Part shown: in pieces, positions 24,005 through 35,178 of the stretch
How the letters are laid out: each line of letters begins with the position of its first letter
How positions within the stretch are numbered: the first letter of the stretch is position 1
Assembly: GCF_037975245.1 (NCBI RefSeq)
Contig: NC_092562.1
Coordinates: 27,331,554-27,395,553 of the forward strand
Length of the DNA: 64,000 nucleotides
Origin: Apostichopus japonicus
Taxonomy: Eukaryota > Echinodermata > Holothuroidea > Aspidochirotida > Stichopodidae
Reading direction: 5' to 3'
Program-made: the position numbers and the translations under genes
The notes under the pieces: generated by a model
What the model saw: only the letters and a program-made list of their open reading frames with translations
What the model was told of the DNA's origin: nothing
Database searches by the model: none

Positions 24005-24450
24005 GAAGAAAGGGCTGCAGCCCCCCCCCCCCCCCCCCCCAGCAACCAAATTTTTTCCCATTTTTTTTGGTCACCTACTGAAAGAAAAATACATAGCAAT
24101 TAATAGCTTAAAAATTACCTCCTTGGGATTTAAAATAAAGTTCTAAGCTTGGCCGACATTACTACTGTAAAAGAGAGTTTTGACATAAATGGATCTGTAT
24201 GCTTTTTCTCCATCTACATAAGACATTTGGTTGTTTACATTAGCATCCGGCGGTATACTGTGCAACTTTCACGGACCGTGCGGTACACGATGCCATGCAA
24301 TGTAATGACCGATGCTTGCTTATATGATATTGGCATCGAAATGTTGAACGCGCGCTTCGCACGCGAAAAATTTCGGCTTTTTTTTCGAGCAAGTCGTTAC
24401 AGCGCCAAATCCAATTGGGCTCCTACGCCTTTGACTACACACATAGACAG
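24005..24450 (+). repeat. R2 interspersed repeat (copy 2)
   Basis: A C-run of 20 or more at about 24020-24040, then AACCAAATTTTTTCCCA, CACCTACTGAAAGAAAAA, GCAAGTCGTTACAGCGCC and TTGGGCTCCTACGCCTTTGA, matching the block order of copy 1 at 15085. Confidence 0.65.
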
Positions 24451-24460
24451 TTTTTTAGGC

Positions 24461-24515
24461 TGTTCATCGTGGAACATGCGTTTCAATGATTGAAATGCAT
24501 GTTCCACGATGAACA
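24461..24515. repeat. Long hairpin, 26-bp arms
   Basis: Left arm 24461-24486 (TGTTCATCGTGGAACATGCG, then TTTCAA), loop TGA, right arm 24490-24515. The arms pair at 25 of 26 positions, with one mismatch at 24480. It lies just past R2 copy 2. Confidence 0.9.
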
Positions 24516-24561
24516 TCATGATATGATGTTGTAATTGCTCTTTGCTTTACAAATTCGAACA

Positions 24562-24720
24562 GGCGTGTAGCGAGTAATTGCCAAGGGAGGGGCGAAGCCT
24601 GTAGGCAAACTATCTAAGCGAAGCGCCACCATGGGTTGGCGCGAAGCGTACAATAAAAATTTTGGCCGAAAATGCCTCCCAGATCGCTGGAAATGATACT
24701 TCCCAGGCCTTGTAAGTTGC
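24562..24720 (+). repeat. R1 interspersed repeat
   Basis: Begins CAGGCGTGTAGCGAGTAATT, then the conserved block CTATCTAAGCGAAGCGCCAC, and CTCCCAGATCGCTGGAAATG. A G-run follows at about 24777-24789. Confidence 0.75.
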
Positions 24721-24989
24721 ATCTAAGCATTGTCTATTTTGAAATTACTAGCGATGTCATAAAGAAAATTTGCTCGGGGGGGGGGGGGGCGGTCGTCCCC
24801 TTCCCGAAATGCGTCATGTTCCCCGACGACTCGGTCGAGTTCAAGACCAGCCACAGTTGGTTCCATATAGAACAATTGTACTACAATTTGTACAATTGTT
24901 GAAGGCGTCCATACACACACACGCGTTATGATAGACCATATATAGTATTAATATAGATACATTAGTGAGAGAGGAAAAATGGAAACGTC

Positions 24990-25305
24990 AAAAATGGAGT
25001 TGTCGGTGTAAGGGGTAGGGTGAGGCGCACACCCCCTCCGTAATCCTTGATATGTCACTGGCTACCCTGTGTATATAATAGGGATCAGCGCTTTAACTAT
25101 GACTGTTCCTCTTTCTCTTCCCGAGGTATTGGCTTTCTTCTACTCCCTCCTTTTCTTTTTCTCTCTTTTTTCTTTTTCTTTTCCCTTCCTTTCTCTCCTC
25201 CTTTTCTTTTTTCCCCCTCCTTTTCCCTTTTTTCTTCTCTTTTTTTTTCTCTCCACTTTTCCTTACCCGGGGGCGCGCCCTCAGCACCCTCCTGGATCCG
25301 CGTCT
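24990..25305 (+). repeat. R3 repeat with polypyrimidine tract (copy 2)
   Basis: Close copy of 3894-4225: the same start (AAAAATGGAGTTGTCGGTGT), the same TC-rich tract, and an end in CCTGGATCCGCGTCTG. The 144- and 168-codon ORFs over this segment and the adjoining TA tract are low-complexity artefacts. Confidence 0.85.
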
Positions 25306-25306
25306 G

Positions 25307-25470
<164 letters not shown>

Positions 25471-25547
25471 ATACCTCTTAAGCCGTTAGAGTTCATTAAT
25501 CATGAAAGGTGTCTGCAGCTATATATATTTGGGTCAAAAACAAATGT

Positions 25548-25864
25548 TCTTACTGCCTTTATTGCAGGCTGGTGAGTCTGTATGTTCACGTGGATATCCT
25601 TCTCCTCCATAGCCTTCTCTTACAACTGCAATACTAAAATTGTAGAGTGTACATTCGATCAAGTTCTCAAATTGATAAAAATGGGTTTCCATAGATGCGT
25701 TGTGTTTCACATTTTCACCACGTTGCCATTGACTAGATGACGTGTTCTTGTGGTAAGGAACATAGGCTATGATTGGAGGAATGCCTTGGTCTCTGTCAAT
25801 AGTCCACGTATCCCACTGAATAGTTAATGTTTCACAGTCACGGTTCCATGTACTAAGAAAATCA
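25548..25864 (-). pseudogene. FN3 exon remnant, third module (minus strand)
   Basis: The minus strand reads an FN3-like domain with IQWDTWTIDRDQGIPPIIAY near its start and YNFSIAVVREGYGGEG near its end. It is clearly related to the intact FN3 exons at 27053 (minus) and 61870 (plus). Two features suggest decay: the acceptor (TCTCAG at 25865) leaves phase 2 where related exons use phase 1, and the expected donor after the Cys codon has AT in place of GT. The first residues are also unlike its relatives. Confidence 0.7.
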
Positions 25865-26334
25865 CTGAGAATAAGAATAGAAAAGAAAACGAACAATGAA
25901 GAAAATAAGACTATGGGCATGAACTTGACAATCTATCAATTTTTTTTTTTTGATAGACATGAGAGTTTCTTGCGATCTGATAAAAACAAAATATTTTTAC
26001 TTTGATTAACCATTGAACCAACATTTGTAAGGCTGAAATGTGCTTATGGACAATCTATTCCGTAATATAAATAAAAACATACGCCCCCTTGTCGAGAAAT
26101 TGTTATTAACACGAGGGCAAAATATTTGAGACGACTTCAAAAATGTGCATGAAAATACATGGATATGCCTATTTTACAAATTAACATCACTAGTCAATGT
26201 TCAATATGTTTGTTTATTATCCAAAATACTCATAATAAGAACTTAAGTAACTGAAACAATTCGCTTTAAATGAGATGTATCTGTCCAACGACTTCATAAA
26301 TACATGTGATACTATAATTGTTTTAACACTATAC

Positions 26335-26411
26335 CGTCCAAGTCACATTTATAAGCTCCTGTTGGTCCCCAGCTATAGACGTTTCGGCATTAGTTGGTGT
26401 GATACCCGGAT
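26335..26411 (-). CDS. FN3 half-domain exon A, second copy (minus strand)
   Basis: A 77-nt exon between TATTCACAG and GTATAG. It encodes PGITPTNAETSIAGDQQELI followed by NVTW. Length, phases (1 in, 0 out) and the closing V-W pattern equal those of exons at 28936 (minus) and 62728 (plus). No partner exon B follows in the expected place; the next exon remnant (25864) is out of phase, so this copy may be orphaned. It belongs to a Tie-type receptor ectodomain by homology to the plus-strand gene. Confidence 0.65.
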
Positions 26412-27052
26412 CTGTGAATATATAACGAAGTTGCTGCAAAACAGATCATGACATTATTTTCTTAACAAGATAAGTAATGGATTTGAATCCTTAAACGGAC
26501 CAATAAGTGGAATGAAATATTGACATATTCTACCACGTTGCTTGTATTACACACGTACACGTGTTAGTCTATATACACAGCTGATAAGTATTATATACGC
26601 AAATGGTATGAAAACTTGTGTCTAATTCACCTTTAAAGCGATAAAGAAATATCCTATGAGTATACAGTTGATGAGAAAATGTCTAATGGTCATAAAACCA
26701 CAAGCCCCTAATATAGGTGTAGTATTTGAAATTGTCTTTTAAGTCACGTAAGCTTTATCGTGATTAACTTAGATCAAACCAATAATCCTCTCTACAACCA
26801 ATGTAGTGACCATGGATTGAATAAAAGCTAGAATCATAGAAAGGGTGGGACTTCAATTAATGTGTTTGTCTAGTATTTGTATCTTGTTGTATCTGTTTTT
26901 CTATTTGTTAATATTATATTTTAAGATCGAAAACTCTGTAACAGTGTCATTGTTATTCTTTTGACGTCCTCTTCACATGCTTCCACCATTGATGACAATT
27001 ACCGTATTTATTTTAATAACTTGTTCTACATTGAACTTCTATATTTCTTTAC

Positions 27053-27376
27053 CGCGGCAGTATGTTTTAGTCCTAATTAAGACTGGACCCGGTGTCCCAT
27101 CTCCATTAGGGCCTTCTCTCACAGCTGTAACTCTGAAGTCATATTCTGTGTCTGGTTCAAATGGTGTCATCATCACAGAATACATTTCTTGGTCGTCGCT
27201 CGCATTAACTGTTATAAAGGTACTCGGCCAGTCTTCGCTCTCCGACTCCTTGGTAAATAATCTAAATTCAACCACCGGAGGAGTCCCAATGACGCCATCC
27301 CATGGCGGCCAATTAACTGTTAGTGAATCTGAGCTGACATGAATGACTGTTGGAGCGGCTTGGTACTCTGGAAGTC
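27053..27376 (-). CDS. FN3 exon, complete domain (minus strand)
   Basis: A 324-nt exon after CTTGTCTAG and before GTAAAG, phase 1 at both ends. It encodes one FN3 domain: SLTVNWPPWDGVIGTPPVVE near the start, YSVMMTPFEPDTEYDFRV, and AVREGPNGDGTPGPV. It is the counterpart of the plus-strand exon at 61870-62184, with the same phases and the same W-W-D-PP-V and AVREG patterns. It sits between exon B (28375) and exon A (26335), suggesting a repeating FN3 module order. The plus-strand ORF of 121 codons here is its shadow. Confidence 0.75.
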
Positions 27377-27427
27377 CTAGACAAGTTATTATGTAAAATA
27401 TGAAAGATACTACAAATTGAGTAAACA

Positions 27428-27459
<32 letters not shown>

Positions 27460-28374
27460 CGTGCTACTAAAAGTCCACGACTAAAGAAATTTCACGTTTT
27501 GATAAGAATTAATTACTATCAATTGTTATGCATAGGTATGTGTGCTAAGAAGTTTCTGTTTGCAATCCATTTTCTGTAGAAAGTGAAGAATGTTAAAAAT
27601 TGTACAAACATTGGTTTAAACAGATAAACGGTTCCTCAAATTAACCAATTATAACTGTTATAAGACGTTCATGAATTGATTGAATGATACTGGTAGCAAC
27701 AATAAACCGACAATTGGAATGTATTATTATATTTGTTGATAATGAGTTTTATTCAAATATTTGGACCGTACGATAACGCTTGATCAAATTATATCAGGAC
27801 AACATAAATATAAGCATTTGCTAAACTTTAGCGATGATGTAAGCTATTTATCAAGGTGGTTCAAATTCAATGCAACAAGTGAATGCTTAAATAATACAAA
27901 ACATATAGATAAGCCAAATGAATGTAACATACATATCTACACCTTAGCATATAATCTGTCATCCTGCGTTGTTGAAACATCATATTTTTGGCTATTACAC
28001 GGAGATAATTATCTCTAAGAAAAACGTTACTTTTCTATTGTTGTGCCCTGGTGGTTACGTTAATAATCTCAATATTTTCAAATTTGATCTATGTAAAAAT
28101 ACAAAGTTTGTATCAAGGGTGATGCAATGTGTACAATACAAACACCAAACTAGTCCTTTAATTCGCACGTTCTCATTCTTTATCATACGGATGCTCGCAG
28201 CATAAATTTGATCAGCGCGTAAGAGTCATTATAACGTAGTCATGTGAAGAATGAAAAGCGTTATCCTATCTGTTTTATAAAAATCCTAATATATAAATTA
28301 TGGCATATGATGTAAAGCTCGGTTATTCAATATAACACATAAAAACTAGAAAGTTATAAGATTAACAAATATAC

Positions 28375-28606
28375 TTGGAATATAGTAGTAAATTTCATCA
28401 CTGCTAGAACTTTCACCTCCACTTGTTGCCAGCGTCATTTGGATGCTGTAATTCCCTTCTGGCTTGAGATCAGTGAGCGTCAATGAGGTATTTGAAGGAT
28501 CTGTTATGGTAAATTTGCCTTCGTGTAGTGTTTCCATGTTAATTGATGCATAGAATATAGTTAACATAGTCACACCAGAACTACATGATATGTCATCAGT
28601 GGGAAC
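28375..28606 (-). CDS. FN3 half-domain exon B (minus strand)
   Basis: A 232-nt exon after TTTTCCTAG and before GTATAT, phase 0 in and 1 out. It encodes VPTDDISCSSGVTM, a middle part, and YSIQMTLATSGGESSSSDE. It completes the FN3 domain begun by the exon at 28936-29012. It is the counterpart of the plus-strand exon at 63751-63985 (VPSDEQVNCGSGVSAFTIYY; FQMTMTTAGGESPFSDEA). Confidence 0.75.
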
Positions 28607-28935
28607 CTAGGAAAACAGAACGGATTAAAATACAATTACAAGTGTAAAACATTAAGTGTTCTTATGCTTTTGGACAATCAAATCCAGCGAGATAAGCTGC
28701 CACCCTGTTTACCAAAGCATAATATGAAATAGGGCAGCCAACTTTTCTGCATAATTTCCCCTTGAAAGAACGTTCATTAATGGCTTCGTATCAACTATAA
28801 GGTTTAATAAATACAGGAATGTTACCGAATAATATAATAATCGACAAAACTGTAGCCATTTCCAATAGTGTTGGCATTCAGTTAAAATGAAGAACTTGAC
28901 AATATCTCGGAGAATGAAAATATAAAAATTCAAAC

Positions 28936-29012
28936 CTTCCAAGATATTTTCACATTTTCCTGATCTTCTCCATCGACTTCTGCAATAACATTCATTGGGC
29001 TAGCCTCAGGAA
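28936..29012 (-). CDS. FN3 half-domain exon A (minus strand)
   Basis: A 77-nt exon after ACACAAG and before GTTTGA. It encodes PEASPMNVIAEVDGEDQENV followed by KISWK. It is the counterpart of the 62728-62804 exon (PLSGPGKVQATVAGERQENV), identical in length and phase. It is the first recognisable exon of the minus-strand gene in the window. No Ig, EGF or signal exon lies upstream of it (29-35 kb) on this strand, so the gene is partial, very widely spaced, or a fragment. Confidence 0.75.
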
Positions 29013-31255
29013 CTTGTGTAAAAATGAAATAATGAAAATTAAATTCTAGTTATAAAAGGCAACGTCAATTGAAGATGGATGTAATTAAATGCTTAACTCA
29101 AGGTTTCCTACTAACGAAGAATCAGCTGACTCTCAAGGTGCACACGAAGCTCTTTTAGATGCTCTTATAGATGCACTATGAGTCCATAAAAAACTCGTGC
29201 ACAGAAAATAGATGCATTTTGAGAACGAGACGCTCATGCCGAATAAAAATATTCAAAGGCTTACTACTGATGAAGCTCCTCCTATAAAAGTTGAGAGCAG
29301 AAACCGGTCTAGTTGGTCATAAGAACCTACGCTAGTCTTTCCTACTATTAAAAGTACACTCAATTCACCTAATAGGTGCAATTATGTTTCACCATTAGGA
29401 GCATGCTATAAGTTCATGTTCTTCGGGCCCTCCCTTAAAAATACTTCAGGTTCTTGGCCACTACGTTGCGTTAGATAGTGTAAAACCGCCTACACCCCCA
29501 TTTCACACTGCGGGTATGAGTGAGCAAAGGCTGAACGTTTGCTGATTCAATCCTTTTACCACAAAGAAATATCACAAATCGCGGATAATTGGTTCTGGAG
29601 TAAAATGCGTTCTTGATTAATCAGGATTAGTTTGGGATTTCCAGTCGTAACGCTAGTTCATTCCACTCACGATACAAATTACTTGAGGTGACGTTTACAC
29701 GTTTACATTATAGTTTCACTACTAAGCCTTAAAGAGTATCCTAAGTAGGGTATCTCTACTAGACAATGACCTACGTTGTCTGCAACCTTAAAACGAGGTT
29801 TAATTTAGAAGGCTGAATAGTACGACGGTTATATAGCAGTCGTTTGAACTCTTATATATTAATCTCTCTTTTTTTCAAAGCGAGGAGATCCAATATTGTT
29901 TTTTTCTGGACTGATTTAAAGCCCCGTAAATTGAGTTATTTTATATAATAAATAGGGAACAAGTGGAACTTGTATTATGTGGTACTTTAAAGCGTTTGTC
30001 TTATTTGAATTGAAATTGTTTATATTGTAGTAATTTATCATAAATTATAAAATTTGCTAATAAATATGGTAAACCATTTGCACTTTTTATGAGACATCTT
30101 ATGAAATCATTGAAACATGCCAGTCTTTGCTCATTGTCTGGAAAAAAAATGCTCCGTTGAGAAGAAAAACATGCACCATGAAAGGCTGACCATCAAAGAA
30201 TATCAACGAAAAGCCTAAAAATATAAAAAAGTTAGTCAGCCATGAAATAGTGATGAATACGATTAATGATATCGGTGAGCTATTGTTGTCCAGAACCATT
30301 GCGGTTCAAATTGGTAGACAGCAACACTCTCAGTTTGCATTTCTTGTTAGGCCAACTACACTGTGCACACAAGTTAATCACCGAGGGTAAATAGCCTAAC
30401 ATTAGACATCCGAGTAACTTATTTAGTAAATTTAATACGAACATATGAAATCAATCATTTGACTTGATAGTAATTTAAAACGGAAATCCTAGGTATAAAA
30501 GTTTGATGCATTATATTTATTTAAGGAATATTTCCCGAACCAGTTGCCACTTTGGTTACTAGAGGTTTAGCTGTCGTCATACTGGTGACTTAAGACGCAA
30601 GTTGAAAAATTTACTTAATTACTCATTAAATACCATCATTCTTCTTTACGCTAATGCATTTCTTACATAAATTAACTATCACATTAATATAATACTGTTT
30701 GGTATTGTGCATGGAGTTTTCGATCGTTTGATTATGAAATTCGCTGTAGCCTGGGTTTTTTTTTTTGCGTAGTGTCTTGTAGTATGAGGATTATACTTAA
30801 TTTATAAGTATAGTGTGCTATATACATACAGGCTATATAGCACCGGTAATTATACAACGTGAAGAGATTGCTCGTGAGCAATCAAGACGGCCATTCCGTA
30901 GGTGTATAATTTCAAGTAGCTGCTTGTCTCCACAGTATACTAGATATGCTAGGTGACATGACTCACCAGATTGATGTCGAGACCTATTAATCAAAGAACG
31001 AGACAAAGAACATCATCAGATAATGTAGGTCAACGGTGCTCGTGATTGGTTTCATCTCACTTACATTTTGATTGTCTTTCTGGGTCTGATTCAAAAGGTA
31101 CCGTCAACCTACCGTCCCTTCTAAACGTATGACCATATGACTTAAAGCAGATACAAATGTAAGGGAGTACCAAATTGGGGGGGGGGGGAGTTTCGGGGGA
31201 AGTTAAAATGTATCCGTGGGTCATATGTTCTTGCTAAATAATATTCACATGGATG
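29013..31255. other. No recognised gene
   Basis: AT-rich sequence without credible exons. A hydrophobic 66-codon minus ORF at 30099-30299 and a charged plus-strand stretch at 30115-30210 were examined and not accepted. A G-run lies at 31179-31188. Confidence 0.4.
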
Positions 31256-31384
31256 TTATATATATATATATATATAGTAACCGCAATATTGTTACATATT
31301 TAGTTATATATATATATATATATTTACATATATATATATATATATATATTTACATATATATATAATATATATATAAATATATTA

Positions 31385-31426
<42 letters not shown>

Positions 31427-31430
31427 AGTA
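31256..31430. repeat. TA-dinucleotide microsatellite
   Basis: Interrupted TA repeats over about 175 bp, with TTTACATA interruptions. Confidence 0.9.
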
Positions 31431-31639
31431 AATGAATAACGCAAAACTGACTTTTCCCAATTATTCATTTACTATAGAATTACAGTATATAAAAAGCCGA
31501 TATTTTCATGAAATCCATTCCCTCCATTGTGTCGAATGAGACTGAGGTTTACATCCTGGTTACACTAGATACAAGGAAATGTAGCTACTGACTGGCGCCA
31601 TAGCATATACATGGCTATATTGGGATCGCCACATACAAA

Positions 31640-31740
31640 GGGCTCGGAATCTCAGTTGGTAGATCGTCGGGCTGGGGATCCAGTGGTCATTAGTTCGAAT
31701 CCCGGTTTGTTCAACAACAACAACAACAACAACAACAACA
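31640..31740 (+). repeat. tRNA-derived SINE head with CAA tail
   Basis: A tRNA-like sequence starting GGGCTCGGAATCTCAGTTGG contains a box-A-like TCTCAGTTGGTAGATCG and a box-B-like AGTTCGAATCC at tRNA-like spacing. A (CAA)n run of about 10 units follows directly. The head plus simple tail fits a tRNA-derived SINE rather than a functional tRNA, because a regular anticodon arm cannot be drawn confidently. Confidence 0.65.
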
Positions 31741-32332
31741 AAATATTTAGCGCTTGGTCTGGCAAGAAATAATATTTATATTGTCTACCTACAATAACAC
31801 TTCTAATTTTGGAGAAAACTTGATGAATTATTGAATTTGTCAAAACTATCAGATTTATCCTTCACCCGAACGATGTTTTTAGTGAGAACGAATGATTATG
31901 CCGTACATAATTCTAGTGAACATTCATGGTATACTGTCCTCTTCTGCATAAAACTATTCAGTGTATTTTTTTTTTATTGATAACTTTTCTTGATCTTCTG
32001 CTTCTCCTTGCAAAAACATCTTCCCATAACACGTCATACAAAGACAAAGGCATTCCAAGCACACACAAACTTAAAGGTACTCTTTCTGGTGAAATTATAT
32101 AGAATATCTATCAGATACAGGGTGATGCCATAGTGTTATATCCATGAAAAATTCGAAGTGTTATAGGCATCGTGATGTGCGTTCATGCTGCAGTGAATTC
32201 AATTTTTTTCCTTGAAATATCTTAATAACTGGATATTTTCAGCATTGTCGAAGTATCTAAGAATATAACAGCGAACCCATGTACATTGTGATACTGTACT
32301 CATTCACTATTTCCTTTATACTTATTATATAG

Positions 32333-32468
32333 AAATGGTGCTGGTCGTACTGGAATTTTCCTGGCAGTAAAATCCGAAATGGAAAGGATGAGGATGGAAA
32401 ACAAAGTTGATTTATTCAACACAGTTCGACAGCTGAGAGGAAGCAATCATATTATGATACTTTCAAAG
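32333..32468 (+). CDS. Receptor tyrosine phosphatase D2-like exon
   Basis: A 136-nt exon after TTATTATATAG and before GTTGGT. It encodes the P-loop half NGAGRTGIFLAVKSEMERM and VDLFNTVRQLRGS. GAGRTG-F is the phosphate-binding loop of classical tyrosine phosphatases; the preceding His-Cys-Ser would sit on an upstream exon I could not find. V-D-F-TVR-LR is the following helix. The exon ends in phase 0 and joins 33216. The Q-loop glutamines expected after the LR helix are absent (MILSKDDYG), typical of inactive second (D2) domains. It may be the 3' end of a receptor gene or an orphan fragment. Confidence 0.8.
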
Positions 32469-33215
32469 GTTGGTTCACGTGTTGCTCATAGCAATGTACT
32501 CCACCATACTAAGTACACTGGCTTCTATTTGAATACTCATACTCGTTTAAAAAATGAAAAGAGTATCCTTTTGGTTGTGTGACCCAATCAACTTGTCTTT
32601 CGGGGATATTTCCTACCACTTGTCATATGCGCACATGTAAGAGTAGCGGTTAGAATGTCCTCCGCAAACATAATACATTCCCCGTTCAGCCCTTACCGGA
32701 AACGAGATTCCCTTCACATATCATCAAAATGCGGATATGAAGTGTTACTGGAAGTATTTCGTGATAGTACCTTTCTGGTTTGAAAATTAAAAACAAAAAA
32801 TTTATTTTTTGCAAATGTCGTTAACAATGACTACACTGTAGCGATGATCAATAGGGGTGCCGGTCTCTGGTGCAGGCGAGGGTACGAGAAGTACACGCTA
32901 GCCTCGCAACACACTAAACACTCGTACAATAATAATGGTTGGTAAAAGTCGGTTCCCACCTACGATCGTCATCGGAATGTAGTCCAAGTTTCCTGTCTTT
33001 GTGATTCACTTAACTAAAGAACTTTGCAGTAACATGACTGATGCAAACTTTTCAAATATATCTAAAACTTTATCTTGATTACAATTTCCTTTAATTTGCA
33101 ATATATTTGGATGTGGTATAGCAATGTAGTGTGAAAGCACATATAACGAGCACAGTAAAACGCAGTTGTAACTTTTAAATGCAGTTCGTATAATGTATCC
33201 TCATTTTGTACACAG

Positions 33216-33287
33216 GATGATTACGGTCTTTGTCATCACCTTCTCAAGGAAGATAATCCAGAAGAACCAGAATATGCCAACATATGA
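33216..33287 (+). CDS. Terminal exon of the tyrosine phosphatase D2-like domain
   Basis: Begins after TACACAG, in phase 0. It encodes DDYGLCHHLLKEDNPEEPEY followed by ANI and a TGA stop. The final helix (Y-L-C-LLKE) and the C-terminal tyrosine in a YAN context resemble the tails of receptor phosphatases of the alpha/epsilon type. YxN is also a Grb2-SH2 consensus, so the tail could be a phosphotyrosine docking site (inference). A poly(A) signal lies 84 bp downstream. Confidence 0.75.
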   Translation, partial: DDYGLCHHLLKEDNPEEPEYANI

Positions 33288-33370
33288 TAACAAAACACAA
33301 AGATGTATGTTTTAGAAAACCGCAAAATAATACGCAGGTCACGTATAATGCTCAGTGATATTTTGTCTTT

Positions 33371-33376
33371 AATAAA
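33371..33376 (+). terminator. Poly(A) signal AATAAA
   Basis: AATAAA downstream of the phosphatase stop codon, in a T-rich context (TTTGTCTTTAATAAATGC). Confidence 0.5.
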
Positions 33377-33566
33377 TGCTTCAATCATTGCAAGATATTA
33401 GCAACATTTGTATTACACAACTATGAATATCACTGCTTTAAGCAAATGACATGAATGATATGTGTGTTAAGAACAAAACTTGATGTAATCGAATTACAAT
33501 AATAGATGAAAACGTGTATGTATAACAATAATTCAATGTTCTTTGTCTAAATATATTTCAGTACAG

Positions 33567-33822
33567 AGCCGTAGCCTGGGTGAAATCCCTAGCGGGCAGC
33601 GGAGAGACATCACGTATCGTCCAAATGTCACGAATTGATGCTTTTGATGTGCGTATATATCAGGGCCTTTTTGAGAGAAAAAATGGGGAGGGGGCAGTCC
33701 CAGAAAGGGACCAAACTGACACTATCTAAGCGGACCGCCAACATTGGTTGGCGTATCATAGCAAGGAAATATTTGTCTAAAATTGCCTCCCAGTTTGCCG
33801 GTGATGGCACTTACCAAGACCT
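33567..33822 (+). repeat. R1 interspersed repeat, diverged copy
   Basis: Begins CAGAGCCGTAGCCTGGGTGA and contains the diverged block CTATCTAAGCGGACCGCCAA and CCCAGTTTGCCGGTGATGGC. ORFs on both strands here are shadows of the repeat. Confidence 0.65.
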
Positions 33823-34772
33823 GTAAGTTGCATCTTAACATTCTTTAGTTTGAGATCTCGTTTAAGTAATTTACACTTCTAAAAATTGTAAATTAGAAGA
33901 AAGAAAACAAAATATTCCTTCGGTAAATGGGACTTAACGTTTCTTTATAAACTCTGCTTCATTCATTGTTTAACACAGGTAATTGAATATATAAAAGCAC
34001 TCGTGCCTTTCATCTTGAAGTTGCACAATAATGGCTTATGAAATCATAAGAAATGATATGAACATATCGCTCAAACTAACTGAAATAGCGCATAATGTCC
34101 AGGCGTTCACATTACCGTAAGCTTGCTTTCATTTAGGAAGTGGTAATCTCAGGGGGCATCTTCGTCCTACATATCCGCCCGCAGGCTGCGGCCATGGCAT
34201 AACGTTTTTTTGTGGCAGAAAAGGTGACATTTGCCTACATAAACCAATCTGTTACTTTAACGATTTTTTTTCCTCTTCGTACTCAGAATATTACGAAAAT
34301 CACAGAAACCTTCGAAAAGCATGTCTAGTCCCGCTTTAGTCTGCGTAGCCATGCATGCAAATGTTTCACAAATTATCACTTCCTGGTTTACATGCGATGA
34401 CTCAACATAGGCCTAATGTAGGTTAGTAACTAGCCTATAGGTATAAGTATGCATTATAGTATATATTTTGTGTTAAATAAGCACTCAACAAAAACAAAAA
34501 CGACAAACTTAGACTTGGTCATGTGATTTTGTTGATAACTATTGGATACCAATAAACGATTGGTCTAATTCTTCCGCGAGTTAATATATTACATACCCCC
34601 TAAACGCCTTTCCAACGAATAACGATGAAGGCGGGAATTGTATCCTTCCCCTCCTTTTCTCTTGCGCACACCGATGTCGTTTAATTTTAAAACAACCTTG
34701 CAGCTTTCCACCCAAAATAAACAATTCTTACATTTAAATAAGCCGCCCCAGAAGGCTATGTTTCAATGATAT
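33823..34772. other. No gene seen
   Basis: AT-rich intergenic sequence without recognisable exons or repeats. Confidence 0.4.
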
Positions 34773-35178
34773 TGTGACGGGGTCCTGTACATATATTACA
34801 CAACAAGTACCGGTACAAAGTAAGACGTGAACAGTTAAATGTCTTTCTGCTCTTTATTCCTCCTCTCTCTTTCCGTCCTCCCTATTAACTCCCCTTTCTC
34901 AACTGCCAAACCAGTCCAACGCAAATGTACATAAAGGTAAAGAATGTCACAACAAACGCTGTACAAGACTAACAATAGGGGACACTCTCTATGCATGATT
35001 AAATACAATAGGCACCTGAGGTGCAGGAATTTAGTTATGCAAATACATGTTGTTACCTAATACACATGCGCAGTTACCTTTGGACATACGTAGTTGGCTG
35101 GAGAGCGCCCCCTGTATTAAGAATGGAAGAAATATATAATCAACAAGCAATTATTAGACAGGGTAACCGACTGTGACA
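34773..35178 (-). mobile_element. Candidate solo LTR, about 406 bp
   Basis: The minus strand starts TGTCACAGTCGGTTACCC and ends GGACCCCGTCACA, the TG..CA form with TGTCAC/GTCACA ends seen in many Ty3-type LTRs. It contains an AATAAA-like signal (GGAATAAAGA on the minus strand) and TATATA. No 5-bp target duplication is evident (GATAT and ACATC flank it) and no second copy is present, so this is tentative. Confidence 0.35.

Noticed and set aside
26977-27342. 121-codon plus-strand ORF
   Set aside because: Antisense shadow of the minus-strand FN3 exon at 27053-27376.
30115-30210. Plus-strand charged stretch considered as an upstream phosphatase exon
   Set aside because: A faint resemblance (HERLTIKEYQRK) to the region before a phosphatase WPD loop, but no WPD, no HC motif and no clean splice sites.
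30099-30299. Hydrophobic 66-codon minus ORF resembling membrane helices
   Set aside because: The composition looks like transmembrane segments, but no family motif, neighbouring exon or splice site supports a receptor or transporter exon.
31640-31712. Functional tRNA gene
   Set aside because: Box A- and B-like sequences are present, but a regular anticodon arm and acceptor pairing are not convincing, and a CAA tail follows; better read as a SINE.
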